Source: Monilinia fructicola (taxonomy: Eukaryota; Ascomycota; Leotiomycetes; Helotiales; Sclerotiniaceae). From it: a stretch of DNA of 64,000 bases. This document shows, in pieces, positions 12,850-25,482 of the stretch (positions within the stretch are counted from its first letter, which is position 1; the number at the start of each line of letters is the position of its first letter). The stretch covers positions 310,001 through 374,000 of the forward strand of contig VICG01000008.1 of assembly GCA_008692225.1 (NCBI GenBank), written 5' to 3'. The position numbers and the translations under genes are program-made. The notes under the pieces are model-generated. The model did not search any database. It saw nothing but the letters and a program-made list of their open reading frames with translations, and had not been told where the DNA came from.

Positions 12850-14370
12850 AATAAATTTGATAAAAGGGATTAATAAAGAAATTATTACAGTAACCTTTAA
12901 AACTTAATAGAATTCACTTTTTTTAACCAATATTATTATATTCTCAAATGATTTAAAATAATATATTAAAAATTATAAATATATAGAATATAATTATACA
13001 ATCTATTAAAATAATATATAAATAAATTCTAGATATAAATCAATTAATTTTATATTATACATTTTTTGATATAAAAATTATAAAGACTTAAAAAAGATTT
13101 TAATATATAATAAAAATATTATTAAATATTAATTTATAACAGTTTTGGCTGTATATAAACAATATTTTGGTAATATAATACTTACAAATTAATATATCAG
13201 ATTTTTTATAATAAATCTTTTATGAATATTAAAACGTAATATAGGTTTATAATATTAATATTAAATGGTTATTAAAATATATAGAAATTAAAGAAAATAA
13301 AATAATAAACTGCTTTGTAAATAAAAAAGCATTAAAATCTATTTAGGATTTAAATTTATTCTTAATACCTACAATTAATAAAATAAGTACATTCCTTAAA
13401 AATCTTTACTTAATTATACAATAAATTTGATGGTTTAAATATAAAACAAAATTGTTTTCAAACTATTTTAAATAAAAGTTTCTATACAAAATAAAATCCT
13501 TTCTAAAACTAAATCTTCCTCAAATTGAACTTTATAAAATATTGATTATTTACTTTATATATAAAGATTTCACCTAATATTACTTTAAATTTAAATATAA
13601 AAATATTAATCTAAAATGTTTTTATAATGCATTTAAATTACTTTTATATTTAATATATTATTTGAAAATATTATAATGCTTTAGCAAATAGTTAATATAA
13701 TCTTAGATTTCTTTAAATATACTACAAAAAAAACTTGAATATTTAACTTAATTTCTTTTCAAATTAATAAAATTTGCAAATTTTTTAGACCTTACTAAAT
13801 TTTATTTTAGTATTTGCTTCTAGTAATTCTTTAATTTTAATAATTTTAATTCTACTTGAATATACATTTAAATCTCTTAGCTTTATCTTATTTATACCAT
13901 AGGATTTTGTTTTAATATATAAGGGTTTTAGCCTTAATAATTTTGATTTTAGTATTGATAACCTGGGTTTTAGTTTTTAATAATTATTTAATGTATAATA
14001 GCTTTTACCTAATATACATAGATTTAATCTTAATAATACTCTTATAAACTTTAATAATACTTTACTAAATTTTAATATTTACTTCATTTTTTATAATAAT
14101 CCTTAGATTTTTAGTTTTTTATTTATATATTCTTTTCTTTTTATTATATTTTATAATTTTTTTTCTTTACGTTTTTTACATTTGCTTTAAAGTTTATATC
14201 TATAAACTTTAAGCTTTATACTATAGTTTATGAGTAATTAAATATTATTAATATTATACTTTTATTTTAAATAAAATAAAAAAAAGATAATAAACTAAAT
14301 ATTATACTTTTTATATATAAAATGCTTTTTATAGTTATTTTTAATTTAATTCCATAACTTAGTATATCCC
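12850..14370 (+). repeat. R2 repeat, copy X
   Basis: This aligns in the same orientation with about 18,950-20,605, for example around 13,045-13,130 against 19,185-19,260 and 13,900-13,980 against 20,150-20,230, with transitions and indels. The family is unknown and no readable protein remains. Confidence 0.55.
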
Positions 14371-14529
14371 TATACTTTTAAAAAGGTTTTAAGAAGGTTT
14401 TTGGTCTATCCAACGAATGAAAATAAATATTACTACTATTACTACTACTACTATAAAATAATATTAAAATAAATGATGACATTTTCAAATTTATATATTT
14501 TTCAAAATATAAAGCTTTAGAATTATAAT

Positions 14530-14885
14530 AACGAGCTTTGAGTACGGCCGCTTGTGCCAGCCAATGATATGATTTGCCTAAAGTTTGTCGATATTATATA
14601 ACAATAACCCTTTACAACCTTTCTTTTAGCTCGTTTTGTAAAGCTTATATATAACATCTCTTTCTTAATAACTTGAAATTTGATAAGTTTCAAAATGATA
14701 TATTTGAAAAACGTATAATCTAAAGAATATAATTATTTGTTTTATTTATTATTTTGATTCATAATGTTAATGTAATATAATTATATACTTTTCTTGGAAT
14801 TTGTATGTTTTTACACAAACGTTATATAGCTTTTTTAGGTCAATCAGCTTTTAGTTAAAAAAACGTTTTTTGAATATGTAACTTA
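14530..14885 (+). repeat. R3 repeat, copy 1
   Basis: It contains the unusually GC-rich string CGAGCTTTGAGTACGGCCGC and matches 18,577-18,945 throughout. It ends where the TIR element at 14,888 is inserted. R3 follows R2 here but precedes R2 at the other site. Function unknown. Confidence 0.6.
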
Positions 14886-14887
14886 TA

Positions 14888-15678
14888 CTCAGGCGCGTTT
14901 TAACAAAGGCATAAACGAATATAAAACTTATAATTATTCTATGAAACTTTAATATAATCTTATATTATTTATACATATATTAGATTTAGTATTTGAATAT
15001 CTTTCTATAAAGTTTTTATACTATAAAAATAATTTTTAAGAGAATAATAATACTATAAAGTTAATGATTTTAGAAAATTTAAGAATTTATCAATATATTC
15101 ATTTCAAATTCAACAATATATAAATTTTCAAAAATAAAATCATAGAAAAATAATATAATTTTTAAAGTTTTATTGAATATTTTCAAAATTGAATATTATT
15201 TATTATACTAATATATATATTAATATAAAAAATAAAAAATTCAAAATTTTAATAAAAAATATATTTATATGATTCAAATAAACGAATTTATTCCTTTAAA
15301 ACTTGTAAATTTTTCTATATTTTTAACTTTATTAATATATATTTTAAATATTAATAAAGATATTAAAATTCTAAAATAAAATATTTAAAATTTAGCTTTT
15401 TTTTATTATTTAACAAAGTTTAATAAGTTTCACTATAATATTCGTTAAACTATTTAATATTAATATAAATCTCTAATTTTTCATTAAATTTTCAATATTC
15501 ATATATTTTATTATACTATTATTCATTCAATATTAGGTTTTATAACACAAAACCTATTTAGGAAGTATAAAAAATACTAAATTTATAGTACCTATAAATT
15601 TTATAAAATTATATCAAGATTCCGTTGAATAATTATAAGTTATATTTTTGCGTATGCTTCTTTCAAAATCCGCCCGAG
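14888..15678. mobile_element. R5 TIR element (CTCGGGCG ends), copy 1
   Basis: The left end CTCAGGCGCGTTTTAACAAA and the right end complementary to CTCGGGCGGATTTTGAAAGA form inverted repeats of roughly 60 bp, flanked by TA at 14,886-14,887 and 15,679-15,680. The 791-bp body matches 26,153-26,947. No coding capacity is seen. The outer TIR is shared with the Tc1/mariner remnant at 27,629-29,624, suggesting mobilisation by a related transposase. Confidence 0.8.
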
Positions 15679-15855
15679 TAGATTATATCAACGATTCAAC
15701 AAGTACTCAATATATCATTTGAAAAGTGTTTATTAATATAAACAATAATATAAATTTGATCTTTAACAATTTGAAAACTACTAGTAATAAACTTGTTTTT
15801 AATAAATAAATATATCAAAATCCATTTTAAAAACCTTATCATATTGAATTATTAT

Positions 15856-16579
15856 ATGGTAAATTACTTTTATATCTTAAAAAATTGAAATAATTATTTT
15901 TATGCTATAAAAATCGAAGTAATTTTACTATAATGCTATTTAGATTCTATATAGGTACTTTTTAAATAGAATCTAAAATAGAATTTATGCAAAAAGTATA
16001 GAATTTAAGGGTTTGTAATAGAATTTATTTTAACAAATCAGTAGTTATGTATTTTCGAAATGGAATAGTTAGAATGAGATGGGTCGGAATGGGATAGCCA
16101 GAATGAAAGGGCCGAAATGGAATAGCCGGAATGAAAGGGTCAGGAATGAAATGGCCAGAATAGAAGGGTTGGGAATGAAATGGTTAAAATAAAAGGACCG
16201 AAATAGAATAGCTAGAATGAAAAAGCTGAGATAACTAATCATCTTTAAAATAGCTTAAATAGTTAACCATCTTCGAAATAACCTAAATAGTTAAAATAGC
16301 TGAAATAGTCAACACAACTATAGTAAGCTCCAAGAGTAAAACGGAAAATCGAAGCTTTTTTGTTTACTAATAATCGATTAATTAATAAAACATTAGATTT
16401 TGAAAATTTATAATTCAAGATTTAGATTCTATACTTCTAGAATGAAATCTAAAAAATCTGAAGAATTAGATTTTATTTAAAAAGTATAGAGTCTATATAA
16501 TACTATAATAAAATAAGTTTGATTTTTGTGATATGAGAATAATTAGTTCGATTTTTTATAGCATGAGAGTAATTTACCT
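15856..16579. mobile_element. TIR element of the 7-bp-duplication family, copy c, with internal minisatellite
   Basis: The ends (ATGGTAAATTACTTTTAT... and ...GCATGAGAGTAATTTACC) are degraded versions of the family TIR. Between the arms, 16,055-16,235 holds an imperfect array of units such as GAATGAAAGGGCCGAAATGG. Target flanks are AT repeats (TTATTAT-like) and ambiguous by one base because the last TIR bases are altered. Confidence 0.75.
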
Positions 16580-16728
16580 ATTATTATAATACCTACTTAT
16601 AATAGTTTTTAAAATTCAATTTTCTTTTTTCTATTTTATATCTTTGAATACATCATTATTCTAAACTTTTATATATCAATTTGAATGAACAAAAAAATAC
16701 ATATTTATTTATGATTTTAATATTACTA

Positions 16729-17409
16729 CTTTATAACTCTTTTAATAATGTTTAAGATTATATTAAAATATTCTTGATTGAAACTAAGAATGGTTCAAAA
16801 TAGCTTAATATAATTTAAAAATAATTTCAAATAGCTTAAAATAGCTTAAAAAATAGTTAAGCTCTATTTGAATCAGTACTAATACTATTTTAAGCTAATT
16901 TTTAAAATGGTATTAAATTGGTATTATTATAATAACTTATAAATTATCTTAAAACAGTATTCAGATATTTTGAGATATTTTAAAAAATAAAGTTTTAAGA
17001 ATGAATTTTCCCCACTTTTTTTTTTAAAAAAAAGAAAAAGTTATTATTAATATTATTAATTTCATTATTTTTTTTCCTTAAATAGATCATTTTAACCAGG
17101 TGGCTAATTAACTAATAATAATTTAATAATTGAATTTTTGAAATTTTCATATATTATAATAATTAGTTATACTATAGTTTTAATACGGTGTTAATATAAT
17201 CTCAACACGATCTTAACATAATCTTTAATTATTAAATTGTCTTAAGCTATTTTAAGATATCTTAAAATATATTAATATATTTTATCGATTTAAGCTATTT
17301 TAAGATTAGTTCAAATTAGCTTAATATTATCTTAGAATACTAGAATAGCTTACAACCATTTCAAGAACATTTTAATATAGTGTTAAATATATTCAATTGC
17401 GCCACTAAA
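16729..17409 (-). mobile_element. F4 element, complete inverted copy
   Basis: The reverse complement of the 5,559-6,227 unit: it begins CTTTATAACTC and ends at GCGCCACTAAA, with TA on both sides (16,727-16,728 and 17,410-17,411). About 681 bp, more A+T-rich than the forward copy. Confidence 0.7.
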
Positions 17410-17462
17410 TAATCATTGAAATACATGTTATTTTTAAAAAATTCAAGAACATTATATATTCA

Positions 17463-18342
17463 ACGGTAAATTACTCTTATACCATGAAAAATCGAAAAGA
17501 TTATTTTTATACTACGAAAATCGAATTTATTTTACTATAATACTATGTAAGTTCTAGCTTTTTTAAAAATAAAATCCAATTTAGAATTTAAATTAGATTT
17601 TATTTATTTAAAAAGGCTAAAATCTAAATAGTAAATTATAAGTTTTGAAATTTTAATATTTTTATTAGTTAATTATTAATAAATAAAAAAGCTTCAACTT
17701 TCTATTTTATATTTGACGCTTAATTATTCCAATTATTTCAGCCATTTTGAAAATGATCAACCATTTCAATCCTTCTATTTTAACTTTTCCATTTTAACCA
17801 TTCTATTTCCAATCCTTTAATTTCAGTCATTTCATTTTAATCCTTTCATTTTGGTTATTTCATTCCCAATCATTTTATTCTGGCCCTTTTTTACCGGCCA
17901 TCCCATTCTAACCATTTCATTCCAACCCTTCTATTTCAATCATTGTATTCTAACCATTTCATTCCGATTATTTCATTGTGGCCTTTTTATACCAACCATT
18001 TCATTTTGGTCATTCTATTCCAACCGTTCCATTCTAGCCCTTCCATTTTGGCTATTTCATTCTAATCATTCCATTCTAGCTATTCTATTTCAACCATTTT
18101 ATTCTAGCCCTTCCATTTCAACCATTCCATTTTAACCATTTCATTCCAACCATTTCATTCTAATCATTCCATTTTGAAATAATATAATTATTAATTTGTT
18201 GATATAAAAAATCTATTATAAAACTTTAGATTTTATTTAAAAAAGCTAGAATCTATATAGTATTATAATAAAATCACTTTGATTTTTATAGTATGAAAGT
18301 AATTTTTTTGATTTTTCATATAATATGAAAGTAATTTACCGT
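17463..18342. mobile_element. TIR element of the 7-bp-duplication family, copy d, with CCATT-type minisatellite
   Basis: The flanks are a perfect 7-bp duplication ATATTCA at 17,456-17,462 and 18,343-18,349. Termini are ACGGTAAATTACTCTTAT and the complement. The middle (about 17,740-18,170) is a long imperfect array of 15-20-bp units such as CATTCTAACCATTTCATTC, the reverse complement of the arrays in copies c and e. The array keeps one frame open but this is repeat translation, not a gene. Confidence 0.85.
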
Positions 18343-18576
18343 ATATTCAAATATTCAAAACGAAGTCTGAAAATAATTTACTCTATTAAAAAAAAGCACT
18401 TAAATACTAGTATCAATATAGAGAATAGACAAAACATTTGTTATTAATTTCATTATAATAATTTTGAAAAAATAATTAATTTTACATTAATTGAATGTTT
18501 AATTTAATAAAAAAGAATGATTATTTCAAAATATACTAAAAAATAAGTTATATAATTCTATCTCGCTCTATATTAT

Positions 18577-18945
18577 ACGAGCTTTGAGTACGGTCGCTTG
18601 GGCCGGCCAACAATATGACTCGCCTAAAACTCGTTAGAATTATATAATAATAGCCTCTTATAATCTCCCTTATAGCTCGCTATACGGATTATATATAATA
18701 TGTATTGATTATTTAATAATTCAAAATCTAATAAATTTGAAGATTATATATTTTAGAAGTGTATAATCTATAAAGTACCTAGAAGTATTTATTTTTAACA
18801 TTATTTTTTACATCATTCTAATCTATAACATTATAATATTATCATATATTTTTATTCAAATCTTTTTATTCTTACAGAAACCTTACGTAGTTTTTTTGAG
18901 TTAATTAGCTTATAATTAATAAGAAGTTTTAGTATATAAAAGTAA
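18577..18945 (+). repeat. R3 repeat, copy 2
   Basis: It starts CGAGCTTTGAGTACGGTCGC and aligns with 14,530-14,885 to the end. Less mutated at its GC-rich start than its partner. Confidence 0.6.
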
Positions 18946-18949
18946 AGAT

Positions 18950-20605
18950 TAAAAAATTTTAGTAAAATAATCAATAGCTTAGTAATTTTAATAGTCAAAA
19001 AACTTTTTATTATAATCTTTGAAATCTAATACGATTTACTTTTTATTCAATTAATTTTATCATTTTTTTCAAGAGTTTCAAATAATATAGGTATGGATAA
19101 TTCTAAATGTATTAGATATAGATATATAATCTATTTGAATAACAAATAAGTAAACATTACTAATCATGAATTGATTAATTTTATATTATACATTTTTAAT
19201 ATATAAATCATAAAAATTTAGAAAAGATTTTAATATAGAATTAAAATTATATCAAATGTTAATTTGATATAATTTTAATTCTATATAAATAAAAGTTTAA
19301 CTATATAATTATTATAGAGAAATCACGGGAAAATTACGGGATTATATTGTACCTCACTATACATACCCAGTTAGCCACATTGTATCGTAAAGCGTAATTT
19401 TGTGCGTGATAATACTTTAAAAACTACTAGTAATATATTAATTTTGTTAACAAACCTTTTTTTTAAAAATACTAGCATTAAAATATAATAAAGATTTAGA
19501 ACATTAATAGTAAATCCTTATTAAAGTGTATAGAAATTAAAAAAACAAAATAGCCTATTGTTTTATAAATAACAAAACGTTAAAATCTATTAGAAACTTG
19601 AACTCATTTTTAATATTTATGAATTATAAATTTGATCCACATTTTAAATATTTTTCTTCAATTATATAATAGATTCAATGCTTTAAACGTAAAACAAAAT
19701 TTTTCTTTCAATTATTATAAACAAAAACTTCAGTAAAGCATAAAAGTATTTTTGATAATGAATAATTTTTAAATGTAGTTTCAAAAATTATTGATTATTT
19801 GTTCTGCATATATAGGAGTCTCCCTTAATATCATTTTGAATTTCAATACGAAAATACGAATTTAAAATATTTTCAGAATACTTGAAAACTTTATCGCATT
19901 TAATTTATTATCTTAAAATATTCAAATATTTTAACAAGTAATTATTATATTCTTTAGTTTTATTCAATATATCTTCAGAAGATTTTATATATTGAATTAA
20001 ACTATTTTTCAAATCAACAAAGTTGATCAGCTATTTAAATCTTATTTTATTTTATTTCAATACTTACTTCGACTGAATTTTGCTTTACTTTTAATAAGTT
20101 TTCAATATTGAGATATTTTAGAGCCTTTTGATTTCAATTTTTTGTATACTGTAAAATTTTGTTTTAAGATATAATGTTTTAACCTTAACAATTTTAGTTC
20201 TAATGTTAATAACTTTGATTTAAACCTTAATAATTTTTTTACATATATTAAACCTTCCTAATATATTTAAATTGAATTTTCATAATACTTTCCTAAATCT
20301 CAAATAATATTACAATAAACTTCAATACTTTTTACGTAAAATTTTAATTTTCTGATTGAACTTTCCTATTTTTTGGGGTTTTTTTCTCATATATTTTCAT
20401 CTCTTTAAAACTTTCGTTTATATACTTTAAACTTTAAGCCTTAACTTATTAATAATTAAATACCATCAATTCATTACTTATACTCTTATTCTAAATAAAA
20501 CAATCAAAAAACAATAAATTAGAATTCACTACTCTTTTTTGTATACAAAACGTTTTTTAAAATCATTTTTCAATTTAATCCTATAATTTAATATATTCTT
20601 ATAAC
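18950..20605 (+). repeat. R2 repeat, copy Y
   Basis: A direct copy of 12,850-14,370. It contains an extra 90-100 bp at about 19,315-19,410, with TCACGGG and GGGATTATA motifs, that is absent from copy X. This matches the R4 segments near 39,700 and 41,400. Confidence 0.55.
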
Positions 20606-20632
20606 TTAAAGCGTATACAACAATCGAAAACA

Positions 20633-23600
20633 ACAATACTTTCTTGCTTTTACTTTAAATACTGTTGATCATAGCCTTAATTACTTTATAATATCAATTG
20701 TGTTATTTTTATAATAGAATAATAATATTAAACGAAAAAATACTTTTATAAAAATTTTTATTGGCTTTAGATATTATAAGCTTATTAAAGCTTAAATAGT
20801 TATTCATTTTTATATAACAAACTGCAAAAAGATTACTTATATAGAAGAAAAAACTTAGAATAAGTTTTGAATCTTCTTTTTTTTTTGATTTAGGTAATGA
20901 TTAGTTTATTAATAACTCTACTACAAATGCTATTAATAGTTATTTCATAATATTTTTAATACGTTTAAAAGCAATTTAGTAATATCATAGTGAACCTTAT
21001 CTCTATTTATAAGTTATATATTCTAAAACGTTTTATTAACTAAAAACTAATTGATCTAAAAAAAACTATATAATGTTTATATACCTATAGGAATATAGAA
21101 ATTTTAACAAAATTCTATAATTATATTATTCGGTAGATTACTCTCATAAGTCGCCTACCCTACTTCTCGCCACCCCCCCCATTTGGCCAGCATTTTACAT
21201 CAAAAACGGCCATTTTAACATATTTATATATTTATAACTCTACAAAAAATGAATATATATTTTTTAAAATTTTAATTAGAGCTTCTATATATAATTATTA
21301 ATAAATTCTGAAAATCTTAAATTTTTGCGATTTTTTTATAAAGAGTAATAAAAGATTATAAAAAATTCTAATTCTAATTTTATAGGTAGATTTGTATGTA
21401 AATCCTATACAAAATCAAAATCTTTAAAAAGAAATTATATTTATTTAATAAAAATAACTAAAAATAATCTAAAAAAAATTAAAGAATATTAAAACCAATT
21501 TTAATCGAATATGTTATTTTAATAATATATTATTATTTAAAATAAATATCTAATATAGATTCTTAGATTTTAACAATAAAATTTTAAGTAAAAAATTTTC
21601 TAATTTCAATTTACTCAATAATTTTAAATTATTATATATATTTTAAATAACTTATTTATTCTATATTAATTAATAGATTCTATAAAAATTTATAAATTAT
21701 TTTTAGTTATTTTTGTTTAGAAATTATAAATATTTATTTCAAAGTTTCAATTTTGTATGTGATTTTTATACAAATCCAAAACCGAAAATTCTAATTTTCT
21801 ATAATCTTTTATTATTCTTTATAAAAAAATCGCAAAAATTTAAGATTTTCAAAATCTATTAATAATTATATATAGAAGCTCCAATTAAAATTTAAAAAAT
21901 ATATATTCATTTTTTCGTAGAGTTATAAATATATTAAAATGGCCGTTTTTGGTGTGAAATGTTGGCCAAATGGGAGGGATGGCGAGAAGTAGGGTAGGCG
22001 ACTTATAATTCTAAAGTTCATTCAAATTATACCTTTTATCTTAATTCCAATTATAGAGAATTGTATTTTAGCTATATGCAAATTATAAATCCTTTTTTAA
22101 TTATTTAAAGCCTTTTGTAACTTAGTAAAATCTCTTAAAGTTGATTAACAATTTTATTTTGGCTTGAATTTCTTTCATTGTACTTATTATTATCGATTGA
22201 ATTATTATACTTAATGATTTCTTAAATTACAATCTTTTATCTACTTGAAAAAATGTTAAAATCATTAAAAAAACATTTGAAATTATCTTATTCGACACTT
22301 GAGTCATTCAGTATAATTTATATAATTGTTAATATTTTTATTTTATTTTGTAATTTGAAAAAAAAAATTATGCAGATAAATGTTAACTTTATTTTCAAAA
22401 AAATTATTATTCAAATATAATATAAACCTTAAGTTATTAATATTAAACCTTTTAAGTATAAAACTAACTTTAAGACTACAGGTACCTATGGTAAAATAAT
22501 ATAGATTATGTTATTTACTAAATTTATTTGAATATATCAACTTTTTAATATTACTAATTCATTGAAAGTGCCGATGATTATAAAGAAAATTATTATCAAT
22601 TATCACAATTTAAACTATTGGGGTTATTGTATTCCAGCTAAATATTTTAGGTATACCAAATATATATATATATATATGTTATAATATACAGATAGATTAT
22701 CATTAAGAACCCTTTGGTATTAATTATATTGATTCATTATAATATATTACTTGGTATAAACTCTTCATTATAAAATCATAATAATTATTTTATTATTTTT
22801 AAACGAATGAATGAAAAGTATCAAACTTATTCAAAAAGATTGGGATTAAGTTCATAAATATAATAAGATTTTTTTCAAAATAATCAACACTTTCTTTTTG
22901 CTTTTATAATTTTAAAGGCTATTTTAATTGTATAAACTAAAACTATAGTTAATTTTAAACATAAATATTGATTTATTATGATAATGTAAAAGAATACTAG
23001 TTCAATTTTTAAAACTTTTGTATTTAAACTTTTTAAAAATTTACAATATTAGATATAAAAAAATTCATTTAATAATTCTATCCAACATTTATAAGGCTAC
23101 AATTATTGTATAAACGCTAAAACATAAGTTTAATATCTTGAGAAAAAAAGATTGATAAGTTAACTATAGGTATCTTTATTCTTTCTTTATATTAAAATAA
23201 TATGAACGGGATCATAATTTCTATTGTTTTTAATAAACTTAACCCTAAAATCTATAAATTTATTAAATCAATATTAATAAAGACAACTTTGCTTTTATAA
23301 CCTTTTTTACAATATTATATATATATATGGAAAATCAATGTTATATATATTTCAAAACTCTGAGTTTGTATTAATATATGTATTTAAAATCATTTAGAAT
23401 ATAATTATTATATTTCAATCAATCTTTAAAAACTTTTAACGTTAAAAAATATTAAAAACTTTTGATTTTAAGTTATAATCTATATCTATAAAAGTATTAA
23501 AGTTTATATATATAATAATAAGAATTACTATATAATAAGAATCTAATTTAGATTAATATTGATATTATCATTATTCTTAATATTTATAAATAATTCATAA

Positions 23601-23995
23601 TACTTAAAATAATAGATTATATTATTCATCTCTTTTTATTTTTTAAATACCTATACTCTATAAAAAGGATTTCCGTATTTAATATAATATATTTAAATTT
23701 AGCATATTGCTTATTCATTGAAAAACAAAAAATTATATGATGGATATTAAACAATAAAATATGTTTTATTAATATTTATAAAAAGCGTTTCTAGTTTATT
23801 AAATATCTTCTAGATTTTCTTTTTTTTAATATTCTCTTCGTAATTATAGATATTTATAAAGATTTGTATATCAAATCAAATTATAAACATTAGATTACAA
23901 CTTTGATTAATTAGGATATTTCTTTATCTAATTAATATTACTTGACAATTATTAAAAAATAATTTGAATTTTTTTTAGTTTTTATATACTTAGTA
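20633..23995 (-). repeat. R1 repeat, inverted copy C
   Basis: The reverse complement matches copy A and runs parallel with copy B. It is interrupted by an insertion region at about 20,997-22,010 that includes the 855-bp TIR element, and at its far end by an F4 copy at 23,999. Confidence 0.6.
21149..22003. mobile_element. TIR element with AGTCGCCTACCCTAC ends (empty-site copy)
   Basis: Long inverted repeats start AGTCGCCTACCCTACTTCTC and include an 8-base C run followed by a conserved AAAAACGGCCATTTT block. TA flanks both sides (21,147-21,148 and 22,004-22,005). The 855-bp element has no open frame. It matches 27,048-29,897 once the Tc1/mariner insertion there is removed, and it preserves the uninterrupted target site of that insertion near 21,400-21,440. 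Just outside, 21,130-21,146 looks like a clipped end of the 7-bp-duplication TIR family. Confidence 0.85.
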
Positions 23996-23998
23996 ACA

Positions 23999-24962
23999 CA
24001 AGTGAATATATTTAACACTATATTCAAACATTATTAAAATAGTTGTAAAATATTTTAATATTTTAAGATAAGATTAAAGTAATTTAAGCTAATTGAATCT
24101 AATCTTAAAATTAATTAGATTAATAAAATATACGGTAAATTACTCTTATATTATAAAAAATCAAAAAAATCACTTTTATACTAGAAAAATCGAAGTGATT
24201 TTATTATAATGCTATATAGATTCTAATTTTCTTCAAATAGAATCTATTATAGATTTTATTCAGAAATTATAAAATCTAGGGTTTTATAATAGATTTTTTA
24301 TATTAATAAATCAATAGTTATATCATTTCGAAATGAAATAATTGAAATAAAAAAGCCAGAATGAAATAACCAAAATAAAATAACCAAAATGAAAGAGTTA
24401 GAATGAAATGGTTAAAATGAAATAACCAGAATGAAAAAGCCGAAATAAAATAGCCGGAATAAAAAAATCAGAAATGGAATAGCTAGAATAGAAGGGCTAA
24501 AATAGAAAAGCCAAAATGAAATGACCAAAATAAAGGGATTAGAATAAAAGAATCGAAATAGTTGATTATCTTTGAAATAGCTAAAATAATTGAAATAATT
24601 AAGCTTCAAATGTAAAATGGAAAATCAAAGCTTTTTTGTTTACTAATAATCAATTAATAAAAATATTAGATTCTAAAAATTTATAAATTTATTATTAAAA
24701 TTCTAGCTTTTTTGAATGAATTCTAATTTAAAATCTAAATTAGATTTTATTTAAAAAAAGCTAGAATCTATATAGCACTATAATAAAATAAGTTCGATTT
24801 TTATAGTATGAAAATAATTTACCGTAAAATATATTAATATATTTTAAGATATTTTATAATTATTTTATAATTGAAGATTATTTTTGATACTATATTAAAA
24901 CTATAATTGAAATTATTATAATATATAAAAGTTTAAAAAATTAATTATCAAATTATTATTGG
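23999..24962 (+). mobile_element. F4 element, truncated forward copy carrying TIR element copy e
   Basis: It starts CTTAGTAACACAAGTGAATA after TA at 23,997-23,998. Copy e of the 7-bp family is inserted at 24,131-24,825. The F4 sequence stops at about 24,962, just before the tRNA-like segment, and meets an inverted F4 end. Confidence 0.65.
24131..24825. mobile_element. TIR element of the 7-bp-duplication family, copy e
   Basis: Perfect 7-bp flanks AAAATAT (24,124-24,130 and 24,826-24,832), termini ACGGTAAATTACTCTTAT and the complement ending TTTACCGT. Internal array at about 24,345-24,560 of units like GAATGAAATAACCAAAATG. Inserted into an F4 copy, hence younger than it. Confidence 0.88.
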
Positions 24963-25256
24963 TTACTTTATAACTCTTTGAATAATATTTAAGATTATAT
25001 TGAAATATTCTTAATTTAAATTAAGAACGTTTTAAAATAGCTTTAAATAACTTAAAACCTAATTAAAACCTATTCGAATCAATGTTAGTATCATTTTAAG
25101 CTAATCTTAAAATGGTATTAAATCGGAATTGTCGCAATATCTCACTAACCGTTTTGAGACAGTATTGAGATATTTTTAGATACTTTCAAAAAAGTAAATT
25201 TAAGGTTTTAGAAGTGTATTTTATTCATTTTTTTATCCACTTCTTTTCAAAAAAAA

Positions 25257-25257
<1 letters not shown>
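24963..25257 (-). repeat. F4 element, inverted 3' portion
   Basis: It begins with the inverted F4 terminus (CTTTATAACTCTT) and reads backwards through the conserved CTCACTAACCGTTTTGAGAC block near 25,141 before being cut off by an ATT microsatellite. Together with the preceding forward piece it forms a head-to-head F4 rearrangement. Confidence 0.6.

Positions 25258-25327
<70 letters not shown>
25258..25327. repeat. (ATT)n microsatellite abutting a MITE
   Basis: About 23 uninterrupted ATT units ending exactly at the left end of the 155-bp MITE. Confidence 0.95.
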
Positions 25328-25482
25328 GCAGCATTCGCGGGAAATAGATTTTTAGATTATGGATTCGTAGAATTTTATTAGCCTCGAACGAAGTGAGGAT
25401 TGGGGGTTTAAGGGCTAGCCCTCATTAAGTAATAAAATTCGAAGAATCTATAGTCTGAAAATTTATTTTCCGCGAGTGCTAG
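25328..25482. mobile_element. 155-bp MITE with CTAGCACTCGCGG ends, copy 1
   Basis: Ends are GCAGCATTCGCGGGAAATAG and the complement CCGCGAGTGCTAG. The inner part has conserved GCCTCGAACGAAGTGAGGAT and a central GGGCTAGCCC palindrome. Matches 40,788-40,943 and the split copy at 29,932-29,972 plus 38,437-38,546. Much less A+T-rich than its surroundings. Confidence 0.85.

Noticed and set aside
17851..18135. 94-codon Phe/Ser/Pro-rich open frame
   Set aside because: Produced by the CCATT-type minisatellite inside TIR element copy d; the complementary array at 24,412-24,609 gives the same artefact.
16055..18170. Resemblance to GGAAT-type satellite DNA
   Set aside because: The arrays are short, irregular and confined to one TIR family, so they are element-borne minisatellites.
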